The position numbers and the translations under genes are program-made. From AP-15 sp963814865 (lineage in GTDB: Bacteria > Pseudomonadota > Alphaproteobacteria > ATCC43930 > CGMCC-115725), in the NCBI GenBank assembly GCA_963814865.1, contig CAWFEN010000014.1, positions 682,001 through 746,000 of the forward strand: a DNA stretch of 64,000 nucleotides. The letters run 5' to 3'. Numbering within the stretch: position 1 is the first letter of the stretch; each line of letters opens with the position of its first letter. The notes beneath the pieces were generated by a model. It saw only the letters and a list, made by a program, of their open reading frames with translations, had not been told where the DNA came from and made no database searches. Of the stretch, positions 8,675 through 17,059 are shown piece after piece.

Positions 8675-9172
8675 TCAATAAGGCCGGCCATAGGGCGGCG
8701 GCGGGTAGCCTGGCTGGCCGCCATAAGGCGGCGCCCCCGGCGGCGGCGAGAAACCCGGCGCGCGGTTGCCGCGGGCCGACATGCACTCGCCGTACATGAC
8801 GTCGTATTGCTGCTGCAGCGACATCTGCGCGTAGGCCGAATTACTGGCACCCACCACCGTTCCCAGCCCCGCACCGGAGGCGGCGCCGATCGCGGCGCCC
8901 CGGCCGCCGCCAATCGCGGCGCCGAGACCGGCGCCGAGCACCGTGCCGATAAGCGCGCTGCCGACCGCCTGGTTGTTGGCCGCATAGGCCCCGGGTGCGG
9001 TCTGCGAGTAGGCGTATTGCTGGCAAAACCCTTGGTCGGCGGAAAAGGCGTCGAAGGTCTTCCCCGGTCCCGGCGCGACCGGAATTGTCGGCCCCATCGG
9101 CGGGGCGACACAGGCTGCCAGGGACAGCAGCAGCGCCGCGGCGCCGACTGCTCGCGGATCGATCCGTTTCAT
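8675..9172 (-). CDS. Glycine-zipper lipoprotein
   Basis: A 165-residue lipoprotein: the signal peptide ends in the lipobox LAAC with Cys at about residue 21. Residues 70-105 form a glycine zipper with repeated GAG/GAA spacing (GTVLGAGLGAAIGGG, then GAAIGAASGAGLG), typical of small outer-membrane proteins that insert or oligomerise in membranes. The tail (about 140-165) is rich in Pro, Gly and Tyr. A likely role is outer-membrane or envelope structural protein; nothing more specific can be said. It is divergent from the N-formylglutamate hydrolase gene. Confidence 0.75.
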   Translation of the reverse strand: MKRIDPRAVGAAALLLSLAACVAPPMGPTIPVAPGPGKTFDAFSADQGFCQQYAYSQTAPGAYAANNQAVGSALIGTVLGAGLGAAIGGGRGAAIGAASGAGLGTVVGASNSAYAQMSLQQQYDVMYGECMSARGNRAPGFSPPPGAPPYGGQPGYPPPPYGRPY

Positions 9173-9382
9173 GTTCCCTTCCGGTTCGGTGAACGCCGTG
9201 CGATCTTGCGGCGATCCCTCTCATCCAAGCAAGCGATAAGAGGGTTTACGGCCGGGTCTTCGTCCTGTTCTCGCATCGGAAGCCCGCGGCACCGGGCTGC
9301 CGCAACGGCCGGTGTCGAGATCCTCGACGGCGATAGCCGCCCTGGTAATGACAGCAGGAACGCGTCGCACTAAGCTCACCGC

Positions 9383-10243
9383 ATGGATGGCGAGCTTTCG
9401 TGTCGCACTTTCGATTTGCAGCAGCCGATCGGCCCGAGGCTGCCGCTCATTCTCGCATCGCCGCATAGCGGCTGCGAATACCCGGCCGACTTTCTCGCCG
9501 CATCGCAACTCGATCCGATGGCGCTGCGGCGGTCCGAGGACAGCTATGTCGACGAGCTGTTCGCCGCCGCTCCGAGCCTCGGCGCCCCGCTTCTTTCCGC
9601 GCGCTTTCCGCGCGCCTATCTCGACCTCAACCGCGAGCCTTATGAGCTCGATCCGGCGATGTTCTCCGATTCTCTGCCGCGCTTCGTCAATGCCGGCTCG
9701 CCGCGGGTCCGGCTGGGTCTCGGCACGATTGCCCGCATCGTGGCCAACGGCGAAGAGATCTATGCGGGCAAGCTTTCCTTTGCCGAGGCGCGGCGGCGCA
9801 TCGAGGGTCTGTATCATCCCTATCACCAGATGTTGCTCGGGCTGGTCGAGGAGACCGAAACACGCTTCGGCGGCTGTCTCCTGATCGATTGCCATTCGAT
9901 GCCGTCCGCGGCCTGCGGCCATGACGTGGCCGACATCGTGCTCGGCGACTGCCACGGCGGCGCCTGCGCCCCGGCAATCATCGAGGCTGCCCGGCGCTGC
10001 CTCGCCGAGCGCGGCTTCGCGGTGGCGATCAATGCGCCCTACGCCGGCGGGTTCACCACCGGTCATTACGGACATCCGAGCCGGCATCGCCACGCGCTGC
10101 AGATCGAGATCAACCGTGCGCTCTATATGGACGAGCACAGCTATCGCCGACGGCCGCGTTTCGCAGGGCTGGCCGAAGACATGACCGAACTCGTCCGGCA
10201 GTTGAGCCTGACCATGGAGGGGTGCCTGGCGCAGGCTGCCTGA
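9383..10243 (+). CDS. N-formylglutamate amidohydrolase family protein
   Basis: A 286-residue member of the N-formylglutamate amidohydrolase family (PF05013), zinc-dependent enzymes that release formate and L-glutamate in histidine degradation. Family motifs visible are LASPHSGCEYP near residue 25, LDLNREPYELD near 80, LLIDCHSMPS near 165 and a C-terminal IEINRALYMDE. Zinc-binding His and Asp/Glu residues of these motifs are intact. No other hut gene is nearby, so it may act on other N-formyl or N-acyl amino acids. It precedes the phenylalanine hydroxylase gene by 73 bases on the same strand. Confidence 0.88.
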   Translation: MDGELSCRTFDLQQPIGPRLPLILASPHSGCEYPADFLAASQLDPMALRRSEDSYVDELFAAAPSLGAPLLSARFPRAYLDLNREPYELDPAMFSDSLPRFVNAGSPRVRLGLGTIARIVANGEEIYAGKLSFAEARRRIEGLYHPYHQMLLGLVEETETRFGGCLLIDCHSMPSAACGHDVADIVLGDCHGGACAPAIIEAARRCLAERGFAVAINAPYAGGFTTGHYGHPSRHRHALQIEINRALYMDEHSYRRRPRFAGLAEDMTELVRQLSLTMEGCLAQAA

Positions 10244-10316
10244 TGCGATACCGGGGCAATTGACCGACGGCCGCAGCAAGCACATCTGGGAGACAGCGCA
10301 GGCTGCGGAGAGGCCG

Positions 10317-11120
10317 ATGTCAGGGACCCGGCCGGATTTCACCATCGAGCAGGATTGGCGGGGTTACAGCGAAGAGGAACACGCAGTCTGGCGGCTGCTG
10401 TTCGAACGCCAGCAAAGGCTGCTGGTGGGGCGCGCCTGCCGGGAATTTCTCGACGGGCTCGGCGCGCTCGAGGTGGCGGCAGGCGGCATCCCCGATTTCC
10501 GCCGGCTCAACGATGTGCTCGCGCGCACGACGGGATGGCGCATCGTGGCGGTGCCGGGCCTCGTCCCCAACTCCGTCTTCTTCGCCCATCTCGCTCGCCG
10601 CCGGTTTCCGTCGACCTGCTTCATCCGCCGCCGCGACCAGCTCGACTATCTCCAGGAACCGGACGTTTTCCACGATATCTGCGGCCATGTGCCGCTGCTG
10701 ATGAACCCGGTCTTCGCCGATTACATGCAAGCCTATGGCGAGGGCGGGCTGAAGGCGTCGGGGCTCGGCCATCTGGAGCAGCTGGCGCGGCTCTATTGGT
10801 ACACGGTCGAATTCGGGCTGATCGCCACCCCGGCCGGCCGGCGCATCTACGGCTCGGGGATCCTGTCGTCGGCGGGCGAATCGGTCTATTGCCTCGACGA
10901 TCCGGCGCCGCATCGAATCCGATTCGATCTGCGCCGCGTCATGCGCACGCGCTATCGCATCGACAGGTTTCAGCAGATCTATTTCGTCATCGACGACTTC
11001 CAGCAGCTGTTCGATGCGACCCGGCCCGATTTTGTGCCGATCTACCGCGAGATCGGCGCCTTGCCCGAGATTGCGCCGGACACGCTGATCGATCAGGACC
11101 GCCTCCTTCGACCTTGCTGA
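10317..11120 (+). CDS. phhA: Phenylalanine 4-monooxygenase
   Basis: A 267-residue bacterial aromatic amino acid hydroxylase that turns L-phenylalanine into L-tyrosine with tetrahydropterin and O2. The non-haem iron site is clear: HDICGH supplies two histidines and the Glu in YWYTVEFG the third ligand. The conserved SSAGES and QIYFVIDDFQQL segments follow. I chose the ATG at 10317 because a GGAGAGG ribosome-binding site sits just before it and family length (about 260-295) fits; a TTG at 10260 would add 19 unlikely residues. A pterin dehydratase gene (phhB) is not in the window. Confidence 0.94.
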   Translation: MSGTRPDFTIEQDWRGYSEEEHAVWRLLFERQQRLLVGRACREFLDGLGALEVAAGGIPDFRRLNDVLARTTGWRIVAVPGLVPNSVFFAHLARRRFPSTCFIRRRDQLDYLQEPDVFHDICGHVPLLMNPVFADYMQAYGEGGLKASGLGHLEQLARLYWYTVEFGLIATPAGRRIYGSGILSSAGESVYCLDDPAPHRIRFDLRRVMRTRYRIDRFQQIYFVIDDFQQLFDATRPDFVPIYREIGALPEIAPDTLIDQDRLLRPC

Positions 11121-11146
11121 ATCTGACCGCCGCCTTGGCGCGGGCA

Positions 11147-11176
11147 AAAAAATGGGCCGCAAGTCGGAGCGGCCCA
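11147..11176 (-). terminator. Intrinsic terminator of the small-RNA candidate
   Basis: Read on the minus strand, GGGCCGC (11170-11176) pairs perfectly with GCGGCCC (11155-11161) across an 8-base loop and is followed, after one A, by seven T (11147-11153). The orientation does not suit phhA as well, since the plus strand has no T tract after the stem. Confidence 0.7.
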
Positions 11177-11239
11177 AGTTTAGGGAGGAAACGCCTAGAA
11201 GACGTACGGTAGGACCACAACCGGCGATCACTACCGCAC
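11147..11239 (-). ncRNA. Candidate small RNA with anti-Shine-Dalgarno stretch
   Basis: A short transcription unit with no protein gene. On the minus strand a promoter (-35 TTGACA, -10 TAAATT) points to a start near 11239. The transcript would run about 93 bases and end in a strong hairpin plus T tract at 11147-11176. Just before the hairpin is UUUCCUCCCUAAA, whose core UCCUCCCU (11183-11190) is complementary to ribosome-binding sites, as in several known alphaproteobacterial sRNAs. The only frame ending near the hairpin has stops ten codons upstream, so it is not a peptide gene. The unit converges on phhA. I cannot name an Rfam family for it. Confidence 0.55.
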
Positions 11240-11245
11240 TGCACA

Positions 11246-11273
11246 ATTTAGTGCGTCGCGCCACGATGTCAAG
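11246..11273 (-). promoter_or_regulatory. Promoter of the small-RNA candidate
   Basis: On the minus strand a perfect TTGACA (11268-11273) is followed after 16 bases by TAAATT (11246-11251, four of six matches to TATAAT). Transcription would start at about 11239, giving a 93-base transcript to the terminator. Confidence 0.55.
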
Positions 11274-11639
11274 CCGCTTTTTCGAAACGTCTGGCATCGT
11301 TGAAGATTCGGTCTCAGATCAGGCGGTTAGGTACAAATCGGCGAAACCTTCCTGTGCGATGCACAAGGAACGGTCGCTCACCCGAGCTCCCCTCGGCGCC
11401 GGCGCTGGGCCGGATGCTTCGCTGTCGACGGCGCTCCTTGTACCCGCCTGCCGTCAACGGAATGTCCCTCTGCCGCCGGCGTTGGCCGCGGTGAATTCGA
11501 CTGGACGCCGCCGGGCGTTGTCGATAAGGGTTCCACTGCCCGGCTTGGAGCGGTTTTGCTTCTCCGCGTCGGATCGCGGCGCCGGGGACAAGCAGGGGCA
11601 GCGAGACGTGGTTTCTGCCATGCGCCGCTTAGGATCGTG
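11274..11639. other. Intergenic region upstream of glk
   Basis: Between the small-RNA promoter and the glucokinase start. No frame has a recognisable domain or convincing start. The sequence just before glk presumably carries the leader for the glk-murD2 gene train, but I could not pick out a good promoter. I see nothing else here. Confidence 0.4.
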
Positions 11640-12605
11640 ATGCAGGGCGACGCTGAAGCCGCGACTTGGCTGGTCGGCGATGTCGGTGCCACCAACGCGC
11701 GTTTCGGACTGGTTTCTCGGCGCGGTGAGCTGTTGCACACGCGCACCATGCCGGTCGAGAATCACCCGGCCATCGAGGACGCCATCGCCGCCTATCTCGG
11801 CGAGCGCGGCGCGTTGCCGATGCCGCGGCAAGGGGCGATCGCGATCGCCTCGGCGATCACCGGGGATCGCATCGCGATGACCAACCATCCCTGGAGCTTT
11901 TCGATCGCGGCGCTGCAAGCGCGGCTCGGTTTCGAGCGGCTCGAAGTGATCAACGACTTCACCGCGGTGGCGCTCGCCCTGCCGCATCTGATGGCGGCGG
12001 ACCGGCTTCCGGTCGGCGGCGGCGCTACGGTCAGCGGTGCGCCGCTCGGCGTTCTCGGCCCGGGCTCCGGGCTCGGCGTTTCCGGCCTGTTGCCCTGCGG
12101 GAGCGGATGGGTCGCGCTGACCGGCGAGGGCGGGCATGCGACGATGGCTCCCGCTACGGACCGCGAGAGCGCGGCAATTGACCGCATGCGCCGGCATTTC
12201 GACCATATATCGGCCGAACGCGTCCTCTCCGGCCCCGGTCTCGTCAATCTCTACAACGCCCTGGCCGGGCTCGACGGGGTTCCGTCGCGCGGCTACACGG
12301 CGGCCCAGATCACCGATCCCGCGCTCGGCGCCGCGGACCCGCTCTGCGCCGAAGCCACAAACATGTTCTGCGCCATGCTGGGGACGATCGCCGGCAATCT
12401 GGCGCTGACCCTGGGTGCGCGCGGCGGCGTCTACATCGCCGGCGGGATCGTGCCGCGGCTCGGCGCGCGGTTCGCCGATTCCCTGTTTCGCGAGCGCTTC
12501 GAAGCCAAAGGCCGCTTCCGCGATTATCTCGCCGCGATCCCCACCTATGTCATAACCAACCAGTTGCCGGCATTTGTCGGCTGCGCCGCGCTGCTTGCCG
12601 GCTGA
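11640..12605 (+). CDS. glk: Glucokinase
   Basis: A 321-residue ROK-independent (Glk-type) glucokinase that makes glucose 6-phosphate from glucose and ATP. Diagnostic segments are GDVGATNARFGL (phosphate-binding loop), EVINDFTAVALALPHL (sugar-binding Asn-Asp), GPGSGLGVSGLL and LTGEGGHATMAP. Length matches E. coli Glk. I chose the ATG at 11640; a GTG three bases earlier is also possible. Only 39 bases separate it from the next gene, so it may head the operon that continues through murD2, though its reaction has no obvious link to the D-glutamate genes. Confidence 0.93.
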   Translation: MQGDAEAATWLVGDVGATNARFGLVSRRGELLHTRTMPVENHPAIEDAIAAYLGERGALPMPRQGAIAIASAITGDRIAMTNHPWSFSIAALQARLGFERLEVINDFTAVALALPHLMAADRLPVGGGATVSGAPLGVLGPGSGLGVSGLLPCGSGWVALTGEGGHATMAPATDRESAAIDRMRRHFDHISAERVLSGPGLVNLYNALAGLDGVPSRGYTAAQITDPALGAADPLCAEATNMFCAMLGTIAGNLALTLGARGGVYIAGGIVPRLGARFADSLFRERFEAKGRFRDYLAAIPTYVITNQLPAFVGCAALLAG

Positions 12606-12644
12606 AGGATCGCGAGGCGCGGGCCGATAAGCGGCGGTTCGGAT

Positions 12645-13457
12645 GTGGACGCTGTGATGAACACGGTGATTGATCGAGGTGTCGAAGCCGGCGCGCGCGC
12701 GCGGTTGCGGATTCGCGCGGGCGGCTTCTCTGGTCCGACGGCAGGGCTGGCTCCCGGCAACGTGCAAGCCAATCTGGTGATTTTGCCTAAGGCGCTGGCC
12801 CACGATTTCCTGCGCTTCGCCCAGGCGAACCCGAAGCCCTGCCCGGTGCTTGCGGTATCCGAGCCCGGCGATCCGCGCCTGCCGGCACTCGGCACAGACC
12901 TCGATATCCGCACCGACCTGCCGAAATACCGCATCTGGCGCCACGGCGAACTGGTCGAAGAACCGATCGCGGTGGACCGCCTCTGGCGCGACGATCTGGT
13001 GAGCTTTGCCCTCGGCTGCTCGTTTTCGTTCGAGCAGGCGCTGGTCGATGACGGGATTGAATTGCGGCACATGAGTTGCGGCTCGAACGTGTCGATGTAC
13101 CGCACCAATATCCCCTGCGCGCCGGCCGGGCGGTTCGCCGGCCCGCTCGTCGTCTCGATGCGCCCGCTCAAGCCCGCCGATGCGATCCGCGCGATCCAGA
13201 TCACCTCGCGCTTCCCGTCGGTGCATGGCGCGCCGGTGCATATCGGCGTGCCGGAGGCGATCGGCATCCGCGACCTGGCCAGGCCCGATTACGGCGATCC
13301 GGTGCCGGTCGAGCACGGCGAGCTGCCGGTGTTTTGGGCATGCGGCGTGACCCCGCAGGCGGTGATCGCCGAGGTCAAGCCGGATTTCTGCATCACCCAT
13401 GCGCCGGGCAGCATGCTGATCACCGATTTGCGGAACACGCGGCTGGCGAGCCTGTAG
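12645..13457 (+). CDS. DUF1445 protein, D-glutamate cyclase N-terminal-type (putative hydro-lyase)
   Basis: A 270-residue member of the DUF1445 family (PF07286), often annotated as putative hydro-lyase and homologous to the N-terminal part of mitochondrial D-glutamate cyclase DGLUCY, which turns D-glutamate into 5-oxo-D-proline. Conserved pieces are LPKYRIWRHGEL, FALGCSFSFEQAL, MYRTNIPC and HAPGSMLITD. There is no signal peptide. The GTG at 12645 or the ATG at 12657 may be the start. The next gene, 12 bases on, matches the other half of DGLUCY, so the two products probably work together. That the pair acts on D-glutamate is inference from homology and from the murL-murD2 neighbours. Confidence 0.85.
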   Translation: MDAVMNTVIDRGVEAGARARLRIRAGGFSGPTAGLAPGNVQANLVILPKALAHDFLRFAQANPKPCPVLAVSEPGDPRLPALGTDLDIRTDLPKYRIWRHGELVEEPIAVDRLWRDDLVSFALGCSFSFEQALVDDGIELRHMSCGSNVSMYRTNIPCAPAGRFAGPLVVSMRPLKPADAIRAIQITSRFPSVHGAPVHIGVPEAIGIRDLARPDYGDPVPVEHGELPVFWACGVTPQAVIAEVKPDFCITHAPGSMLITDLRNTRLASL

Positions 13458-13469
13458 CGGGGCAAAGCA

Positions 13470-14390
13470 ATGGCCACCCGCATCGAGCTGCGTGCGCTCG
13501 TCGATCGCATCGAACGGGCAATCCAAACCGATGTCGGGCGCAACATGACGGCATTGTTCGGGGCTGCGCGCGGCGGCTTGTGGGGCGCGGCGGCGACGCT
13601 GGCGGCGGCGGCGGCGCCCCATATCGGGCTGATCACCGGATTTTATGTTCCGCAGGGCTCGCCCGCGGCGGCGGAAACCGATGGGCCGGTGGGCGCGGCG
13701 CTCCTCGCCCGGGGGCTCGCAGATATTGGCGTCACCTGCCGGCTCGCCACCGACGAGCCGTGCCGTAGCGCCTGCGCCGCTGCGTTGGCGGGAGCCGGCG
13801 CCGCAGAAGTGCCGCTCGATGCCGTCGCAATCGGCGCGCCGCTCGCTGCACTGGTCGAGATCTGGCGCGATGCCGGGATCACGCATGCGATCTCGATCGA
13901 GCGCTGCGGGCGCAGCGCTGACGGCGCGCCGCGCAACATGCGGGGTCTCGACATCGCGTCTCATACAGTGCCGCTCGACGAGCTGTTCCTCGCCGGGCCG
14001 TGGGAGACGATCGCGGTCGGTGACGGCGGCAACGAAATCGGCATGGGCGCGCTCCCGCGCGCTCTGATCGCGCGGCATGTCGCGCATGGCGAGACCATCG
14101 CCTGCATCACCCCGGCGCGGCATCTGATCGTGGCCGGCGTGTCGAATTGGGGCGCCTATGCGCTGCTCGGCGCGCTCGCGGCCCTATGCGAGGATTGGCG
14201 TGCGCCATTGCTCGCGACCCTCGACGAGGATCTCGACCGCAGGGTCCTCGAAACGACGGTCGCGGACGGTCCGGCGGTCGACGGCGTGTCGCGGTTGCGC
14301 AGGCTCACCGTCGACAATCTCGACATCGCCGTGCACCACGAGAAGATCCGAACGATCCGCGCCCTCGTCGAAGGCGGACATGGCGTATAG
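13470..14390 (+). CDS. DUF4392 protein, D-glutamate cyclase C-terminal-type
   Basis: A 306-residue protein of the DUF4392 family (PF14336), matching the C-terminal half of DGLUCY. The family signature GDGGNEIGMG lies near residue 190 and is followed by VAGVSNWGAYAL near 225; RNMRGLDIASHTVPLDELF is also typical. Cytosolic, no membrane helices. It follows the DUF1445 gene by 12 bases, and its last codons overlap the murL start by 11 bases, which points to translational coupling. Together with the upstream gene it would make a split two-subunit D-glutamate cyclase. Family assignment is strong; the reaction is inferred. Confidence 0.86.
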   Translation: MATRIELRALVDRIERAIQTDVGRNMTALFGAARGGLWGAAATLAAAAAPHIGLITGFYVPQGSPAAAETDGPVGAALLARGLADIGVTCRLATDEPCRSACAAALAGAGAAEVPLDAVAIGAPLAALVEIWRDAGITHAISIERCGRSADGAPRNMRGLDIASHTVPLDELFLAGPWETIAVGDGGNEIGMGALPRALIARHVAHGETIACITPARHLIVAGVSNWGAYALLGALAALCEDWRAPLLATLDEDLDRRVLETTVADGPAVDGVSRLRRLTVDNLDIAVHHEKIRTIRALVEGGHGV

Positions 14391-15711
14391 CGCGTTCATC
14401 TTCGACAGCTACCGGTACGATGCCGCGAGCGCCTCCCTGGCGCTGCGGTATCGCTTCGCCGATGGCCCGTGCTTCGAGGAAAAACTGTTCTTTGATTTCC
14501 CGCCCCGGCCGCTGGCGCCAGCGGCGCAGACCGTCCTCGACCGTATCTTCCGTCTGGTATTCCTGTTCTCGGGCGTAAGCTATTACAAGGCGTTCGTGCC
14601 GCCGGTCCTGCGTTGCGAGGCGTTTCCGATCGATCGCAAGACCGCCGCGCTGGTGCAGAAATTCTATGAGAAGGGCCTCGCCGAGTTCGCCTGGAAGAAC
14701 GGGATCTCGCTGCGCGGCCAGATCCGATTGCAGACCGACCGGGTGGCGCCCGCCGAGCCGGCCGCGCTCGACCTGCCGCGGCTGACCGCGATCCCGGTGG
14801 GCGGGGGGAAGGATTCGATCGTCACCATCGAATGTCTGAAGCGCGCCGGCGAGCCGGCGGTCCTGTTCGCACTGGGGGACGCCGAGCCGATCCGCGGCTG
14901 CATCGCCGCATCCGGGATGCCGTCCATCAGCGTTCGCCGCCGCCTCGACAGCAATCTGTTCAAGCTCAACGCGGCCGGCGCGCTCAACGGCCATGTTCCG
15001 ATTACCGGGATCCTCAGCGCGATCGCGCTTGCCTGCGCCGTGCTCTACGGTTTCGACGCGATTGCGATGTCGAACGAGCATTCAGCAAATGCGCCCAACC
15101 TTATGATTGACGATGTCGAAGTCAATCATCAATTCAGCAAATCCCTGGAGTTCGAGCAGGATTTTGCCGAATACATTCATCAGCACATCTCGCCGAGTGT
15201 CGCCTATTTCTCGCTGTTGCGGCCGTTGTCCGAGATCGAGATCGCGCGGAGGTTTGCGAATTATCCGACTTATTTCAAAATCTTTCGCAGCTGCAACACC
15301 GCTTTCCGGCAAGAACCCGGCGCGCGCGGACGGCATTGGTGCTGCGATTGCCCGAAATGCCGATTTGTCTTCCTGGCGCTTGCTCCGTTCATCGCCAAAT
15401 CCGAGCTGATCGGGATTTTCGGCCGCAACCTCCTCGACGACACGGCGCAATTCCAGGGATTTGCCGAATTGTGCGGCTTGGGCGAGCACAAGCCCTTCGA
15501 ATGCGTCGGCGAAATTTCCGAGAGCACCGCGGTGACGGCATATCTCGGACGCGACCCTGACTGGCGCGAGGATCGGATCGTGCGGCAATTGCACAGCGCC
15601 TTTCCGGCGTTGCGGCAGCGCGATCCGGCCGAATATCGGGCATTGCTCGAGGCCACGCATCCGCACCGGGTGCCCGAGCGCTATAAAGCCATCCTCGATG
15701 CCTGCGGCTGA
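14380..15711 (+). CDS. murL: UDP-MurNAc-L-Ala-L-Glu epimerase
   Basis: A 443-residue protein matching MurL, first described in Xanthomonas oryzae, which uses ATP to epimerise the terminal L-Glu of UDP-MurNAc-L-Ala-L-Glu to D-Glu. Visible family features are the loop PVGGGKDSIVTIE near residue 140, NEHSANAPN near 235, and a cysteine-rich WCCDCPKCRFVFLAL near 325. Length fits (about 440-450). The ATG at 14380 follows AAGGCGG and overlaps the preceding gene by 11 bases; the stop overlaps murD2 by 14 bases. The pairing with murD2 is itself strong support for the assignment. Cytosolic. Confidence 0.92.
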   Translation: MAYSAFIFDSYRYDAASASLALRYRFADGPCFEEKLFFDFPPRPLAPAAQTVLDRIFRLVFLFSGVSYYKAFVPPVLRCEAFPIDRKTAALVQKFYEKGLAEFAWKNGISLRGQIRLQTDRVAPAEPAALDLPRLTAIPVGGGKDSIVTIECLKRAGEPAVLFALGDAEPIRGCIAASGMPSISVRRRLDSNLFKLNAAGALNGHVPITGILSAIALACAVLYGFDAIAMSNEHSANAPNLMIDDVEVNHQFSKSLEFEQDFAEYIHQHISPSVAYFSLLRPLSEIEIARRFANYPTYFKIFRSCNTAFRQEPGARGRHWCCDCPKCRFVFLALAPFIAKSELIGIFGRNLLDDTAQFQGFAELCGLGEHKPFECVGEISESTAVTAYLGRDPDWREDRIVRQLHSAFPALRQRDPAEYRALLEATHPHRVPERYKAILDACG

Positions 15712-17059
15712 TCTCGGCGCAAAGCGCGTCGCGATCTGGGGGCTCGGCCGGGAAGGCCGCGCGGCAATCGCTTTTCTGCGGCAACGGCATCCAGCCCTGC
15801 CTTTGCTGCTGCTGGATGATTCCGGCGACACGCGCCCGCCTGACGGATATGGCGGCAACATTGCCTGCGCCTTTGGCCCGGCCCGGATCGCCGCAGCCCT
15901 CGACGATATCGACGTGATCGTCAAATCGCCCGGTGTCAGCCTCTATCGTCCCGAAATACAGGCGGCCCTGGACAACGGCGTCATGGTCACGTCGCTGCTC
16001 AATCTGTGGTTCGCCGAGCGGCACGACATCACGACGATCTGCATCACCGGGACCAAGGGCAAGAGCACGACGGCGTCGTTGCTCGCTCGCATTCTGGCCA
16101 GGCTCGGCCGGCGGGTCGCACTGGCCGGAAATATCGGAATCCCGATCACCGCGATCGACAGCGCCGCCGCCGCTTATGCGGTTGTCGAGGTCTCCAGCTA
16201 TCAGGCCGCGGATTTCGATGGCGTCTGCGATGTGGCAGTGCTGACCTCGCTCTATCCCGAGCACCTCGACTGGCACCGCTCGATCGAGAACTATTACCGC
16301 GACAAGATCCATCTGCTGCATCGCAGCCGGTGCCGCGTCATCAACGGCGATACGGCCGACGCGCTCGGCCTGGATCTTCCGTCCCCGGCTTATCGGTTCA
16401 ACGACAAGACCGGGGTTCATGCCTGCGGAAGCGAGATCTACGATGGCGCGGAGCGCATCGGGCCGATGACCAACCCCTACCTCGCCCGGCCGCATAACCT
16501 ATCCGACCTGTGCGCCGCGCTCGCGGCGGCCAAGGCGCTCGGCATCGGCGTCGTCGAGGCGCTCGACGCCGCACGCGGCTTTCCGGGGTTGCCGCACCGT
16601 CAGCAGGAACTCGGCCGGATCGGCGGCATTCTCTATGTCGACGACAGCATTTCGACGATCCCGGAATCGACGATCGCGGCATTGCGCGTCTATGCCGACC
16701 GCGAAATCACGGTGATCGTCGGCGGCTACGACCGGGGGATCGACTACGGCAGGCTTGTCGAAGCGTTTGCCGCGGGCATGGCGAAGGCGGTCATCTGCCT
16801 CGGTGCCAGCGGCGACCGGATTTACCGTGCGGCGCAGTCCGCCGCAGCCGGGCGAGCCGATTTTCCCTGCACCCTTTATCGCGCACCGTCGATGGCGGAT
16901 GCGATTGCCTGCGCCGAGCGGGCGACGCCGGCGGGTGGCGTGGTGCTGCTGTCGCCGGCCGCATCGAGCTACGGGCATTATCGCGACTTCATCGAGCGCG
17001 GCCAGGATTTCGCAGCCAAAGCGGGGTTTTCGGCATCATCGGCCGGGAACGGCTTGTGA
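15698..17059 (+). CDS. murD2: UDP-MurNAc-L-Ala--L-glutamate ligase (MurD2)
   Basis: A 453-residue Mur ligase of the MurD type. N-terminal Rossmann domain with IWGLGREGRAA, central ATPase domain with GTKGKSTTASLLARIL (P-loop), the Asn-rich GNIGIP, EVSSYQ and SLYPEHLDWH motifs, then a C-terminal ligase domain with DDSISTIPEST and LLSPAASSYG. Position next to murL identifies it as MurD2, which adds L-Glu rather than D-Glu to UDP-MurNAc-L-Ala. It overlaps murL by 14 bases and its stop overlaps the start of the next gene by 3 bases. A conventional murD may exist in the division cluster elsewhere; this window cannot tell. Confidence 0.92.
   Translation: MPAADLGAKRVAIWGLGREGRAAIAFLRQRHPALPLLLLDDSGDTRPPDGYGGNIACAFGPARIAAALDDIDVIVKSPGVSLYRPEIQAALDNGVMVTSLLNLWFAERHDITTICITGTKGKSTTASLLARILARLGRRVALAGNIGIPITAIDSAAAAYAVVEVSSYQAADFDGVCDVAVLTSLYPEHLDWHRSIENYYRDKIHLLHRSRCRVINGDTADALGLDLPSPAYRFNDKTGVHACGSEIYDGAERIGPMTNPYLARPHNLSDLCAALAAAKALGIGVVEALDAARGFPGLPHRQQELGRIGGILYVDDSISTIPESTIAALRVYADREITVIVGGYDRGIDYGRLVEAFAAGMAKAVICLGASGDRIYRAAQSAAAGRADFPCTLYRAPSMADAIACAERATPAGGVVLLSPAASSYGHYRDFIERGQDFAAKAGFSASSAGNGL

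Noticed and set aside
11197..11229. A minus-strand frame ending VVLPYVF and a stop just before the small-RNA hairpin
   Set aside because: Two stops lie ten codons upstream and there is no start or ribosome-binding site; not a peptide gene.
11152..11640. A plus-strand frame of 162 codons across the small RNA and intergenic region
   Set aside because: It reads through the hairpin, has no recognisable domain and biased composition.
11454..14123. An 889-codon open frame antisense to glk, DUF1445 and DUF4392
   Set aside because: Its product is Arg/Asp/Gly-rich without domains; it is a GC-rich shadow of the real genes on the other strand.
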